Assembly (NCBI RefSeq): GCF_016734765.1
Contig: NZ_JAERQE010000017.1
Location: forward strand, 1 to 64,000
Source of the DNA: Microvirga soli
Lineage (GTDB): Bacteria > Pseudomonadota > Alphaproteobacteria > Rhizobiales > Beijerinckiaceae
Direction: 5' to 3'
Length of the DNA stretch: 64,000 nt
The notes beneath the pieces were generated by a model. The model was not told the origin of the DNA and ran no database searches. It saw nothing but the letters and a program-made list of their open reading frames with translations. The stretch's first letter is position 1. Every line of letters starts with the position of its first letter. Of the stretch, positions 25,200 through 33,232 are shown one piece after another. A program made the translations under genes and the position numbers.

Positions 25200-26123
25200 T
25201 CAGCTCGACAAAGCCGCGCTGAAAGCTCTTATATTGTGTCGCATCATATCAATGTAAGTGCCGGCGGGGCCGTTCGGCTCAGACAGGGCGTCGGAATAGA
25301 CCCGCTCGCCGATTTTGGCGCCGGTTTCCTTGGCGATCCGCTCCATCAGGCGGGCGTCGGAGACGTTCTCCACGAAGACGGCGCCGATCTTCTCGCGCTT
25401 GATCTGCTGGATGATGCGGGCCACGTCCTTGGCAGAGGCTTCCGACTCGGTGGAGACACCCTGGGGCGACACGAAGTCGATGCTGTAGGCCGCCTCGAAA
25501 TAGCGGAAAGCGTCGTGGGAGGTGATGATCCGACGGCGCTCGGCGGGGATGCTTGCCACCAGGCTCTTCACCTCTGCTTCCAGTTCGTCCAGCTGCTTGA
25601 GATAGGCACCCGCATTGGCCTCATAAGCTTCCTTGCCCGCCGCATCGGCGGCGATCAGCGCATCGCGGACATTCGCCACGTAGATCTTCGCATTGCCGAT
25701 GCTTTGCCAGGCATGCGGATCGGAGCCGCCGTGATCGTGGTGTCCATGCCCGTGGCCATCCTCGCCCTTCAGCGGCGTCACGCCCTTGGCGGCCTCGACC
25801 CGGGCGGCCTTGGTGCCGGAGGACTTGATGAGGCGGTCGATCCAGCCCTCGAATTTCAGGCCGTTCGTGAATACGACCTTCGCTTCCGTCAGGCGGCGCC
25901 CATCCGCCGGTGTCGGCGAATAGACATGCGCGTCGCCGTTGGGGCCGACGAGGGTCACTAGCTCGATGCGCTCGCCGCCCACGTTGCGGACCATGTCGCC
26001 GAGAATCGAGAAGCTGGCCACGACCTTCAGCTTCTCGGTAGTCTGTGCCGCTGCGGGAAGCGAGGACGCGGCAAGGGTCAGGCATCCTGCCAGCAGGGAC
26101 ACGGCAGATCGTCTCGTCAGCAT
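25200..26123 (-). CDS. znuA: Zinc ABC transporter substrate-binding protein
   Basis: A 307-residue cluster A-I periplasmic metal-binding protein. The signal peptide is MLTRRSAVSLLAGCLTLAAS with cleavage near AAAQ. The mature start VVASFSILGDMVRNVGGERI, the first ligand His in NGDAHVYSPTP, a His/Asp-rich loop (HGHGHHDHGG) and SDPHAWQS give the zinc-type pattern. The later motifs ITSHDAFRYFE and the C-terminal VYSDALSEPNGPAGTYIDMM complete it. ATG 26123 is chosen at the signal peptide; the long upstream in-frame extension overlaps znuB. A manganese role cannot be excluded from sequence, but the His-rich loop and the neighbouring GTPase favour zinc. Confidence 0.92.
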   Translation of the reverse strand: MLTRRSAVSLLAGCLTLAASSLPAAAQTTEKLKVVASFSILGDMVRNVGGERIELVTLVGPNGDAHVYSPTPADGRRLTEAKVVFTNGLKFEGWIDRLIKSSGTKAARVEAAKGVTPLKGEDGHGHGHHDHGGSDPHAWQSIGNAKIYVANVRDALIAADAAGKEAYEANAGAYLKQLDELEAEVKSLVASIPAERRRIITSHDAFRYFEAAYSIDFVSPQGVSTESEASAKDVARIIQQIKREKIGAVFVENVSDARLMERIAKETGAKIGERVYSDALSEPNGPAGTYIDMMRHNIRAFSAALSS

Positions 26124-26143
26124 TGTTCGATCCTTTTGAGAGG

Positions 26144-27010
26144 TCAGGCTTCCAGATGCCGGCCGGGCCAGGCGAGCCACAGCAGGCCGCCCTCGCGGCC
26201 GAGCACAAGGGACATCACATAGATGGCGCCGGCCGAGAGAATGATCGCCGGGCCTGCGGGCAGTTCCGCATGGAAGGAGAGCAGCAGGCCGCTCAGGCCG
26301 GACACGATGCCGACCGCTATGGAGACGATCATCATCATGGTGATGTCGCTGGTCCAGAAGCGGGAAGCGGCCGCCGGGAGCATCATCATGCCCACGGCCA
26401 GGAGGGTGCCAAGCGCGTGGAAGCCGCCGACGAGGTTCATGACGACCAAACCTAAGAAGATCAGGTGCGTCGGCGTTCCGGCTCGGCTCACTGACCGCAG
26501 GAAGATCGGGTCCACGCATTCGAGCACGAGCGGGCGATAGAGCACCGCCAGGGCCAGCACGGTGGCAGTCGAGATGGAGGCGAGCAGCAGGAGCGTGCTG
26601 TCGTCGAGCGCCAGGACCGTGCCGAAGAGCACGTGCAGCAGGTCCACGTTCGAGCCGCGCAGCGACACGATGGTGACGCCGAGCGCCAGGGACAGGAGAT
26701 AGAAGGCTGCGAGCGACGCGTCTTCCTTCAGGTCCGTGAAGCGCGAGACGAGGCCCGCCGCGACCGCCACGATCACGCCGGCGAACAATCCACCGACCGT
26801 CATGGCCGGCAGGGAGAGACCGGCCAGGAGATAGCCGACGGCAGCGCCGGGCAGGATGGCATGGGCCATGGCATCGCCCGTGAGGCTCATGCGCCGCAGC
26901 ATCAGGAAGACGCCGACCGGGCCGCCGCCCAAGGCGATGGCGATCACGCCCACGAGGGCGCGCTGCATGAACTCGAATTCGGCGAAGGGTGCGTAGATCA
27001 GGTCGAGCAT
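26144..27010 (-). CDS. znuB: Zinc ABC transporter permease
   Basis: A 288-residue ABC-3 family permease with eight or nine hydrophobic segments. Characteristic segments are MLRRMSLTGDAMAHAILPGA and the loop around FGTVLALDDSTLLLLASIS. The start at ATG 27010 (MLDLIYAPF) lies 14 bp after the znuC stop. It forms the membrane channel fed by ZnuA and powered by ZnuC. The gene order znuC-znuB-znuA, all on the minus strand, indicates one operon. Confidence 0.91.
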   Translation of the reverse strand: MLDLIYAPFAEFEFMQRALVGVIAIALGGGPVGVFLMLRRMSLTGDAMAHAILPGAAVGYLLAGLSLPAMTVGGLFAGVIVAVAAGLVSRFTDLKEDASLAAFYLLSLALGVTIVSLRGSNVDLLHVLFGTVLALDDSTLLLLASISTATVLALAVLYRPLVLECVDPIFLRSVSRAGTPTHLIFLGLVVMNLVGGFHALGTLLAVGMMMLPAAASRFWTSDITMMMIVSIAVGIVSGLSGLLLSFHAELPAGPAIILSAGAIYVMSLVLGREGGLLWLAWPGRHLEA

Positions 27011-27024
27011 GGGAATGGACGGCC

Positions 27025-27774
27025 TTATGCGGCGCTGCGGTGGCACACGTCCGCGTGCGGATCGTAGGCTTCGACCATGCGCCGGGCCTTCAGGAGGTTC
27101 TCCGGGCTCAGGACCTCGCCGGTTTCGCCCCAGGCCACCGGCTCGCGGGCGATGAGCAGGGTCTGCGGGAAGGTGCGTTTGACCATGTCGAGATCGTGCA
27201 GCACGGCCACGACCGTACGGGCCTCGTCATGCCAGCGACGCACGAGATCGAGCAGGTCGGCGGTGGTCTTGGCGTCGATGGCCGTGAAGGGCTCGTCGAG
27301 CAGAATGACCGGGGCATCCTGGAGCAGAAGGCGAGCGAAAAGCGCCCGCTGCATCTGCCCGCCCGACAGGGTGGAGATGGGACGGCGCTCGAAGCCGATC
27401 AGGCCCACGGCCGCCAGCGCCTCTTCGATCCTGGTGCGGTCGCGGCGCGCGATGCCGCCGAACAGCCCGGAGCGGGACCAGAGACCCATGGCGACCAAGT
27501 CGTAGACCGAAAGCGGGAAAGAGCGGTCGATCTCGGCGGCCTGCGGCAGGTAGGCAATGCCCGAGGCGGGGCCCTTGAGGCGGATATGACCGTCAAGCGG
27601 CTTGAGCGTCCCGACGATGCCTTTGAGCAGGGTGGATTTGCCGGCCCCGTTGGGACCGACCACGGCCATCAGGCTGCCGGCCGGGATCTCGCCATCGAGG
27701 TGATGCACGGCGGGCCTGCGGCCATAACCGAGGGTCACTTCGTCGAACCGGATGGCAGTGGATGTTGAGGACAT
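27025..27774 (-). CDS. znuC: Zinc ABC transporter ATP-binding protein
   Basis: A 249-residue ABC ATPase. Walker A is GPNGAGKST at residues 40-48, the Q-loop region includes YLPQAAEIDRSFPLSVYDLV, the signature is LSGGQMQRALFARLLL, Walker B is VILLDEPFTAID and the H-loop is VVAVLHDLDMV. The C-terminal tail ends in a His-containing stretch (AYDPHADVCH). Its ATG lies only 3 bp after the stop of the His-rich small ORF (27778-27945), so the two are very likely co-translated. Confidence 0.93.
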   Translation of the reverse strand: MSSTSTAIRFDEVTLGYGRRPAVHHLDGEIPAGSLMAVVGPNGAGKSTLLKGIVGTLKPLDGHIRLKGPASGIAYLPQAAEIDRSFPLSVYDLVAMGLWSRSGLFGGIARRDRTRIEEALAAVGLIGFERRPISTLSGGQMQRALFARLLLQDAPVILLDEPFTAIDAKTTADLLDLVRRWHDEARTVVAVLHDLDMVKRTFPQTLLIAREPVAWGETGEVLSPENLLKARRMVEAYDPHADVCHRSAA

Positions 27775-27777
27775 GCG

Positions 27778-27945
27778 TTATCCCATCACGCCGATAACCA
27801 TCAGCCATAACCCCGCCAGCACGACGGCCGTTCCGGCCAGGCGCTGTCCAACCGAGAGGCGCAGGAGCGAGAAGGTCGGAGCGGCGGCAACCGCCCGATG
27901 CTCGTGGGCATGCGTGTGGCTGTGATGGTGATGGCCATGTGACAT
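27778..27945 (-). CDS. His-rich single-TM small protein heading the znu operon
   Basis: A 55-residue open frame, too short for standard ORF filters. The N-terminus reads MSHGHHHHSHTHAHEHR, with 9 His in the first 16 residues, followed by a C-terminal hydrophobic helix (TAVVLAGLWLMVIGVMG). AGGAGG lies just before the ATG (spacing only 2 nt), and the TAA is 3 bp before the znuC ATG. The pattern suggests a membrane-anchored zinc-binding peptide acting with ZnuABC, for example as a buffer or sensor. The coding assignment rests on composition, the ribosome site and operon position; the function is inference. Confidence 0.72.
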   Translation of the reverse strand: MSHGHHHHSHTHAHEHRAVAAAPTFSLLRLSVGQRLAGTAVVLAGLWLMVIGVMG

Positions 27946-27980
27946 GGCCTCCTACATAAACCCATCCGCGGGCGATTTCC

Positions 27981-28013
27981 AGGGGCGTATAGTATTTTAT
28001 ACGCCCCTTTCAA
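27981..28013 (-). promoter_or_regulatory. Palindrome overlapping a znu promoter-like site, candidate Zur operator
   Basis: AGGGGCGTATA (27981-27991) and TATACGCCCCT (27998-28008) form an 11-bp perfect dyad around GTATTT, 36 bp upstream of the small ORF. On the minus strand TTGAAA (28008-28013) is followed after 16 nt by TATACG, so a promoter would overlap the dyad. Zinc-uptake operons are normally repressed by Zur at AT-centred dyads. The GC-rich flanks differ from the classic Zur consensus. The dyad could instead end the opgD transcript, although there is no T tract. Confidence 0.4.
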
Positions 28014-28037
28014 CGATATGGTTTTGCAGGGTTAATG

Positions 28038-29615
28038 TCAGAACGCGGGATGATACTGGTAGAGCCAGGTTTCGCTCAGGACCTCGTTCTCGTTGCGCAG
28101 ATAGCAGCGCATCTCCACCGGCTCGTTTCCGGTCACGGTCAGGTCGAACTGGGTGCGCCAGTGGCCGGGCACGTTGTTGGGCACGGCTTCGGTGAGGATG
28201 TTCGAGAATTCGCCCCGGGAGGCGCTAAGCACGGGTTTGGGGATCACGCCGCTCGGCAGCCGGGTCAGGGGCTGGCCGATGAATTCCACCATGAACTTGC
28301 GGATACCCTTCGGCCGGTTGGTGCCGGCCTGCCCGCCATTGCCGAAGCGGGTGGCGACGACCCGGGCCAGCGGCGTCGGATAGGGCTCCTCGGCCGACCA
28401 GTGCATGCGGTAGCGCAGCTCAAGGGCCTGACCGGCACGGACTGGATCGGCTGGCACCCACATGGCCACGATGTTGTCGTGGATCTCGTCATCGGTCGGG
28501 ATCTCGACGAGCTGAATGGAGCCACGGCCCCAGGTGCCTTGCGGCTCGATCCAGAGAGATGGACGGCGGTCATAATAGACGCCGTCCAGGTAATGGTCGA
28601 AGTTCCTGTCGCGCTGGAGCAGGCCGAACCCCTTCGGGTTCTCATCAGTAAAAGCCGAGGTGATGATGCGGGGCGGGTTGTTGAGGGGCCGCCAGATGCG
28701 CTCGCCGGTCCCGGTCCACATGGCCAGGCCATCGGAATCGTGGATCTCCGGACGCCAGTCGACCCCGGTGGCCTTGGCCTTCTCCGAATACCAGTACATG
28801 GAGGTGAGGGGGGCCAGCCCTAAGCGGCTCACGTCCTGGCGTATGTAGAGGGCGCTGTCGATGTCCATGATGATGGCGGAGGCGCGCTGCATCACGAAGC
28901 GATAGGCGCCGGCCACGCTCGGACCGTCGAGCAGGGCATAGATCGTGACCGTGTTCGAGCCTGCTTGAGGCGTCTCGAAATACACATGGGTGAAATCGGG
29001 GAATTCCTCGTTCTTCCCGAACACGGCCACGTCGACCGCCAGGCCGCGGGCCGAGAGGCCGTACTGGTAGAGCTCACCGATGGCGCGGAAATAGGAGGCA
29101 CCGAGGAAGGCCACCCAGTCGTTCTTCTTCCAGTCGAGCTTGCCCGTGCGGGCCTCCTGGAAGCGGAAGCCGGCAAAGCCGGAATTGTCCGGGAGCTTCC
29201 GGGCAGGCGAATCCGCCGGCATGTCGAAGTAGTCGCTGTCGTAGACGATCTCGCGCGCCTGACCGCCTTCGATCACATGCATGCGCACCGGCTTCTGGAA
29301 GAAGCGGCCCATATGGAAGAAGGTAACCGGGAACTCGCTGGGGCCATTGGCCCAGAGCGCCAGATCGGTCTTGAACCGGATCTTGCCGTGGGCGTCATAG
29401 TCGATCTGGTAGAGCACCTCGGGAGAGGGGCTCGGCGGCGCCACGTAGGGCGAGCGTGCCATGTCCTGCGCCCGCTTCTTCAATTCCTCGAACGAGAAGG
29501 GGGAGGGGGCTCCCATCTTCAAGCCCTGTTGCGCCAGGGCCGGGGCGGAAAAGCCCTGAGCGGCCAGGACGGCCGTGGCGGTTGCGGTCTGGAGGAACTG
29601 GCGACGATTGATCAT
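28038..29615 (-). CDS. opgD: Glucan biosynthesis protein D (osmoregulated periplasmic glucans)
   Basis: A 525-residue MdoG/OpgG family protein with a Tat-type signal (NRRQFLQTATATAVLAAQGF, cleavage near ALAQQ), which favours OpgD over OpgG. Conserved stretches include FSFEELKKRAQDMA, YDAHGKIRFKTDLALW, FLGASYFRAIGELYQYGLSA, PLTSMYWYSEK and the C-terminal SETWLYQY. It acts in the periplasm on glucan backbones. It shares clear similarity with opgG at 14484, and the two genes are about 12 kb apart rather than in one operon. The stop is about 90 bp upstream of the znu operon head, on the same strand. Confidence 0.88.
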   Translation of the reverse strand: MINRRQFLQTATATAVLAAQGFSAPALAQQGLKMGAPSPFSFEELKKRAQDMARSPYVAPPSPSPEVLYQIDYDAHGKIRFKTDLALWANGPSEFPVTFFHMGRFFQKPVRMHVIEGGQAREIVYDSDYFDMPADSPARKLPDNSGFAGFRFQEARTGKLDWKKNDWVAFLGASYFRAIGELYQYGLSARGLAVDVAVFGKNEEFPDFTHVYFETPQAGSNTVTIYALLDGPSVAGAYRFVMQRASAIIMDIDSALYIRQDVSRLGLAPLTSMYWYSEKAKATGVDWRPEIHDSDGLAMWTGTGERIWRPLNNPPRIITSAFTDENPKGFGLLQRDRNFDHYLDGVYYDRRPSLWIEPQGTWGRGSIQLVEIPTDDEIHDNIVAMWVPADPVRAGQALELRYRMHWSAEEPYPTPLARVVATRFGNGGQAGTNRPKGIRKFMVEFIGQPLTRLPSGVIPKPVLSASRGEFSNILTEAVPNNVPGHWRTQFDLTVTGNEPVEMRCYLRNENEVLSETWLYQYHPAF

Positions 29616-29770
29616 GGATTAAGCGCATGTATCTGTGGAGGGACGCACCCCTACCGACCAAGGTGGCAGGATTAAGTCCCTCTTAGCCTCTTGAGAAATC
29701 TTCGTCAGCGGTCAAAGTAGCCCCACACACAGGCACAGCGATGACTGGGCCGTAAATTAGGGAGTACGCT

Positions 29771-30739
29771 ATGCATCGAACAATCATGCGCCGCCTCATC
29801 GGCGCTGCGGCCGCCGTCGTGCTGGCCGGGGCCAGCATCCCGGCCCAGGCCCAGGATTTCATCAATGTCCTGACCGGCGGCACCTCCGGCGTATATTACC
29901 CGCTGGGCGTCGCTCTCTCCAAGGTGTTCAGCGACAAGGTGCAGGGCTCCCGTCCGTCGGTCCAGGCCACGAAGGCGTCCGTCGAGAACCTCACCCTTCT
30001 GCAGCAGGGCAAGGGCGAGATCGGCTTCACCCTCGGCGACAGCCTCGCCATGGGCTGGGCCGGCGACGAGGAGGCCGGCTTCAAAGCTAAGCAGGACAAG
30101 CTGCGCGGCATCACGGCGATCTATCCCAACTATATCCAGATCGTGGCCACGCAGGAATCCGGCATCAAGTCGCTGGCCGACCTCAAGGGCAAGCGCCTCT
30201 CCGTCGGCGCGCCGAAGTCCGGAACCGAGCTCAACGCCCGGGCTATCCTTCAGGGCGCGGGCCTGACCTACAAGGATCTCGGCAAGGTCGAGTATCTGCC
30301 CTTCGGCGAATCCGTCGAGCTCATGAAGAACCGCCAGCTCGATGCCACCCTGCAATCCGCCGGCCTCGGCGTGTCCTCGATCCGCGACCTCGCCACTTCG
30401 GTGCCAATCGTCGTGGTGGAAATCCCGGCGGCCGTCGTGGACAAGGTCGGCACGCCCTACATCAAGGCGACGATCCCGGCCAACACCTATGGCGGCCAGA
30501 CCGCTGCCGTGCAGACGGCGGCCGTCGTGAACTATCTCGTCACCCATTCCGGCGTGAAGGACGAGACCGTCTATCAGATGACCAAGGCGATCTATGAGAG
30601 CCTGCCTGATCTTGCCGCGGCGCATGCCGCCGCCAAGGACATCAAGCTGGAAAGTGCACTCTCGGGCATGCCGGTCCCTATGCATCCGGGCGCGCAGCGC
30701 TACTTCGACGAGAAGGGCGTGAAGAAGCAGGGCTCGTAA
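29771..30739 (+). CDS. TAXI family TRAP transporter solute-binding protein (second system)
   Basis: A 322-residue periplasmic receptor with a Sec signal (RRLIGAAAAVVLAGASIPAQA). The mature protein begins with the family signature NVLTGGTSGVYYPLG. Conserved segments include GKGEIGFTLGDSLAMGWAGD, SLADLKGKRLSVGAPKSGTE and, near the end, PMHPGAQRYFDEKG. The GGGAG upstream of ATG 29771 fits. The binding region differs clearly from the first TAXI protein (281), so a different substrate is likely. Its permease gene follows after a terminator-like hairpin and a repeat copy. Confidence 0.93.
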   Translation: MHRTIMRRLIGAAAAVVLAGASIPAQAQDFINVLTGGTSGVYYPLGVALSKVFSDKVQGSRPSVQATKASVENLTLLQQGKGEIGFTLGDSLAMGWAGDEEAGFKAKQDKLRGITAIYPNYIQIVATQESGIKSLADLKGKRLSVGAPKSGTELNARAILQGAGLTYKDLGKVEYLPFGESVELMKNRQLDATLQSAGLGVSSIRDLATSVPIVVVEIPAAVVDKVGTPYIKATIPANTYGGQTAAVQTAAVVNYLVTHSGVKDETVYQMTKAIYESLPDLAAAHAAAKDIKLESALSGMPVPMHPGAQRYFDEKGVKKQGS

Positions 30740-30760
30740 GCCTCGCCTTCATTGACAATC

Positions 30761-30793
30761 AAGCCGGGGCAGGTGAACTGCTCCGGCTTTTTC
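30761..30793 (+). terminator. Terminator-like hairpin after the second TAXI gene
   Basis: AAGCCGGGG pairs with CTCCGGCTT (one G-U pair) and is followed by TTTTC. As in the first TRAP operon, it lies between binding protein and permease and may lower permease expression relative to the receptor. Confidence 0.6.
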
Positions 30794-30799
30794 GTGACA

Positions 30800-30914
30800 A
30801 GAGCATCGTGCGGAAAAGTGAACCCGGTTTTCCGCTTCAACGATGCTCTCATGTATGGAAGAAGCATCGGATTGATCCCAAAAGTGCAAGTCCACTTTTG
30901 GGTCCGATGCTTTA
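30800..30914. repeat. Two-hairpin intergenic repeat, copy 2 (inverted)
   Basis: Same element as at 4464 and 44730 but in the opposite orientation. Module B (GAGCATCGTGCGGAAAAG ... TTTTCCGC ... CGATGCTC) comes first, then module A with AAGCATCGG / CCGATGCTT framing CCCAAAAGTG and CACTTTTGGG. It sits between the TAXI receptor and permease genes, ending about 26 bp before the permease ATG. Confidence 0.85.
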
Positions 30915-30940
30915 GAAGAACGATCCGTGAGGAGCCGCAG

Positions 30941-33232
30941 ATGAGCCAGGGCGTCAACACTTCCGAACTCGCCCAGATGGAGGCGCCCTCTGAGGCCGTG
31001 AACCCGGAGCACGGCCTGCCGGAGAGCTTCGGCGAGGGTTTCCTCGGCAGGCTCCTGTTCTGGATTGCCGTCTCCTTCTCTACGTTCCAGATCATCACCT
31101 CCTTCGGCATTCCCCTCGATCAACCGTTCATCGCAGGCTTGAGCCTCACGCATCTTTTCGCCGTCACGATGGTGGCCTGGGCGGCATGGCTGATCGGGCT
31201 CGCGGTACGCCGCCGCAGCATCGTCGACGGCGCCATGGCCTGGGTTGCAATTGCCGTGGCGTTCGGGCTGGTGCTCTGGTTCGGAGGCAGCATGCCGAGC
31301 CAGGTGGTGCGCACCCTTCATGTGGGTTTCCTGTGCCTCGTGGCCGGAGCGATGATCGCGAACCATCGTTCGGGCTCGTCTTCCTTGCGCGCCGTCGGCT
31401 GGATCGTCGGCGTCGCCAGCTTCCTGGTCGGCCTGTACCATTGGCTGCATTACGAGGAGCTGGTGGTTCGCGCCGGCGATCTCACCACGCTCGACCTCGT
31501 CGTCGGCATCGCGGCGCTCGCCATCCTTATCTATCTCGTCTGGCGCGTGATGGGCCCGGCCCTTCCAATCGTCGCGGGCCTGTTCCTGTCCTATTGCCTG
31601 TTCGGCGATTACCTGCCGGCTCCTCTCGATCACCGCGGCTATTCGCTCGAGCAGGTGATCGAGCACATGTCCTTCGGAACCGAAGGCATCTACGGCACGC
31701 CGACGCTGGTGTCGGCTACCTACATCTTCCTGTTCATCCTGTTCGGCGCCTTCATGGAGAAGGCCGGCGTCATCGACTTCTTCAACGACATCTCGATGGC
31801 GGTGTTCGGCGACAAGCAGGGCGGCCCCGGCAAGGTCTGCGTGGCATCGTCCGCGCTTATGGGCACCGTTTCCGGATCCGGCGTCGCCAATGTCGTGGCC
31901 TCGGGCCAGTTCACGATTCCGCTGATGAAACGCTTCGGCTTCAAGTCCGCCTTCGCCGGCGGCGTCGAGGCGACCTCGTCCATGGGCGGCCAGATCATGC
32001 CGCCGGTCATGGGCGCTGTCGCCTTCATCATGGCCGAGACGATCGATGTGCCCTATTCGAAGATCGTGGAGGCCGCGATCATTCCGGCCATCCTCTATTT
32101 CGCGGCCTGCTACCTCGCGGTGCACTTGGAGGCTGGCAAGAGCAACCTGAGGGGCTTGCCGAAATCCGAGCTGCCAAACGCCTGGACCGAGATGAAGAAG
32201 AAGTGGTTCCTTCTCGCTCCGCTCGGTGTTCTCGTCTATCTGCTCTTTGCCGGTTACACGCCGCTCTTCGCCGGTGCGGTGGGCCTGTCGCTCACTGTGG
32301 CGCTGATCCTCGGCACCGCCATCGTGGCGGGGTTCGGCACACAGGCCCTGCGCATCGCGTTCTGGATCGGACTGGCGCTGGTGGCGGCCTATTCGCTTGC
32401 TTCCACCGTAACCCTCGTCGTCCTCGTCGTAGCCGCGCTCTCCTTGTGGAATGCCTTCACCGGTCGCGGTCGCACGACCCTGCAGGCCTGCGTCGACGCG
32501 ATGGCGGATGGCGCGCGCCAAGCGCTCCCCGTGGGCCTCGCCTGCGCGGTCGTCGGCATCGTGATCGGCACCATGACGCTCACAGGTCTTGGCACCATCG
32601 TGGGCACCTGGATGATCTCTATCGGCAAGGAGAACATCTTCGCCGCCCTCGTGCTCACGATGATCTTCAGCCTGATCCTCGGCATGGGCATCCCGACGAT
32701 CCCGAACTACATCATCACCTCGTCGCTTGCCGCTCCCATCCTGCTGCAGCTTGATGTGCCGCTCATCGTCTCGCACATGTTCGTGTTCTATTTCGGCATC
32801 ATGGCGGACCTGACCCCACCGGTGGCGCTCGCGGCCTTCGCGGCAGCGCCGATGGCGAAGGAGTCCGGGCTCAAGATCGGCATCCAGGCGATGAAGATCG
32901 CGCTGCCGGGCTTCGTCATCCCCTACATGGCCGTCTACGATCCCACCCTGATGCTGCAGCCCGTGCCTGGCTTGGAGGGGGCAGGCTACTGGCTCGCGGT
33001 GGTCTACATCGTGGTCAAAGCCTCGCTCGCCATGGTGCTCTGGGGCGTGGCGTCGGTTGGTTACTTCCTCAAGCCCCTGGCCTGGTGGGAGCGCATCTGG
33101 GCGGCGGTCGCCGCCGGCCTCCTGGTGGCGGCCATCCCGCTGACGGATGAGATCGGCTTCGTGCTCTCCGCACTCTTTGTCGGCTATCACGTCTGGCAGA
33201 CGCGCCGGATCGCCAAGCCAGCCGTCGGTTGA
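30941..33232 (+). CDS. TRAP transporter fused permease (second TAXI system)
   Basis: A 763-residue polytopic DctQ-DctM fusion. Recognisable core segments are GKVCVASSALMGTVSGSGVA, the TSSMGGQIMPPVMGAVAF loop, GMGIPTIPNYIITSSLAAP and DLTPPVALAAFAAAPMAKES. The open frame extends upstream to 30752, but those 63 codons lie across the terminator and repeat copy; GAGGAG before ATG 30941 (MSQGVNTSE) fixes the start. It works with the TAXI receptor at 29771 and overlaps the following DUF1850 gene by one base (TGATG). Confidence 0.93.
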   Translation: MSQGVNTSELAQMEAPSEAVNPEHGLPESFGEGFLGRLLFWIAVSFSTFQIITSFGIPLDQPFIAGLSLTHLFAVTMVAWAAWLIGLAVRRRSIVDGAMAWVAIAVAFGLVLWFGGSMPSQVVRTLHVGFLCLVAGAMIANHRSGSSSLRAVGWIVGVASFLVGLYHWLHYEELVVRAGDLTTLDLVVGIAALAILIYLVWRVMGPALPIVAGLFLSYCLFGDYLPAPLDHRGYSLEQVIEHMSFGTEGIYGTPTLVSATYIFLFILFGAFMEKAGVIDFFNDISMAVFGDKQGGPGKVCVASSALMGTVSGSGVANVVASGQFTIPLMKRFGFKSAFAGGVEATSSMGGQIMPPVMGAVAFIMAETIDVPYSKIVEAAIIPAILYFAACYLAVHLEAGKSNLRGLPKSELPNAWTEMKKKWFLLAPLGVLVYLLFAGYTPLFAGAVGLSLTVALILGTAIVAGFGTQALRIAFWIGLALVAAYSLASTVTLVVLVVAALSLWNAFTGRGRTTLQACVDAMADGARQALPVGLACAVVGIVIGTMTLTGLGTIVGTWMISIGKENIFAALVLTMIFSLILGMGIPTIPNYIITSSLAAPILLQLDVPLIVSHMFVFYFGIMADLTPPVALAAFAAAPMAKESGLKIGIQAMKIALPGFVIPYMAVYDPTLMLQPVPGLEGAGYWLAVVYIVVKASLAMVLWGVASVGYFLKPLAWWERIWAAVAAGLLVAAIPLTDEIGFVLSALFVGYHVWQTRRIAKPAVG

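Noticed and set aside
27801-28013. 70-residue minus-strand frame over the znu upstream region
   Set aside because: It overlaps the His-rich small ORF in another frame, has no ribosome site and no sensible composition; the 55-residue frame explains the region better.
30752-30940. 63-codon N-terminal extension of the second TRAP permease
   Set aside because: The extension runs through a terminator hairpin and a repeat copy; a good ribosome site at ATG 30941 marks the true start.
30749-33190. 813-residue open frame on the minus strand
   Set aside because: It is antisense to the TRAP permease; composition is Arg/His/Asp/Glu-rich low complexity typical of the complement of GC-rich membrane-protein codons, with no recognisable domain.
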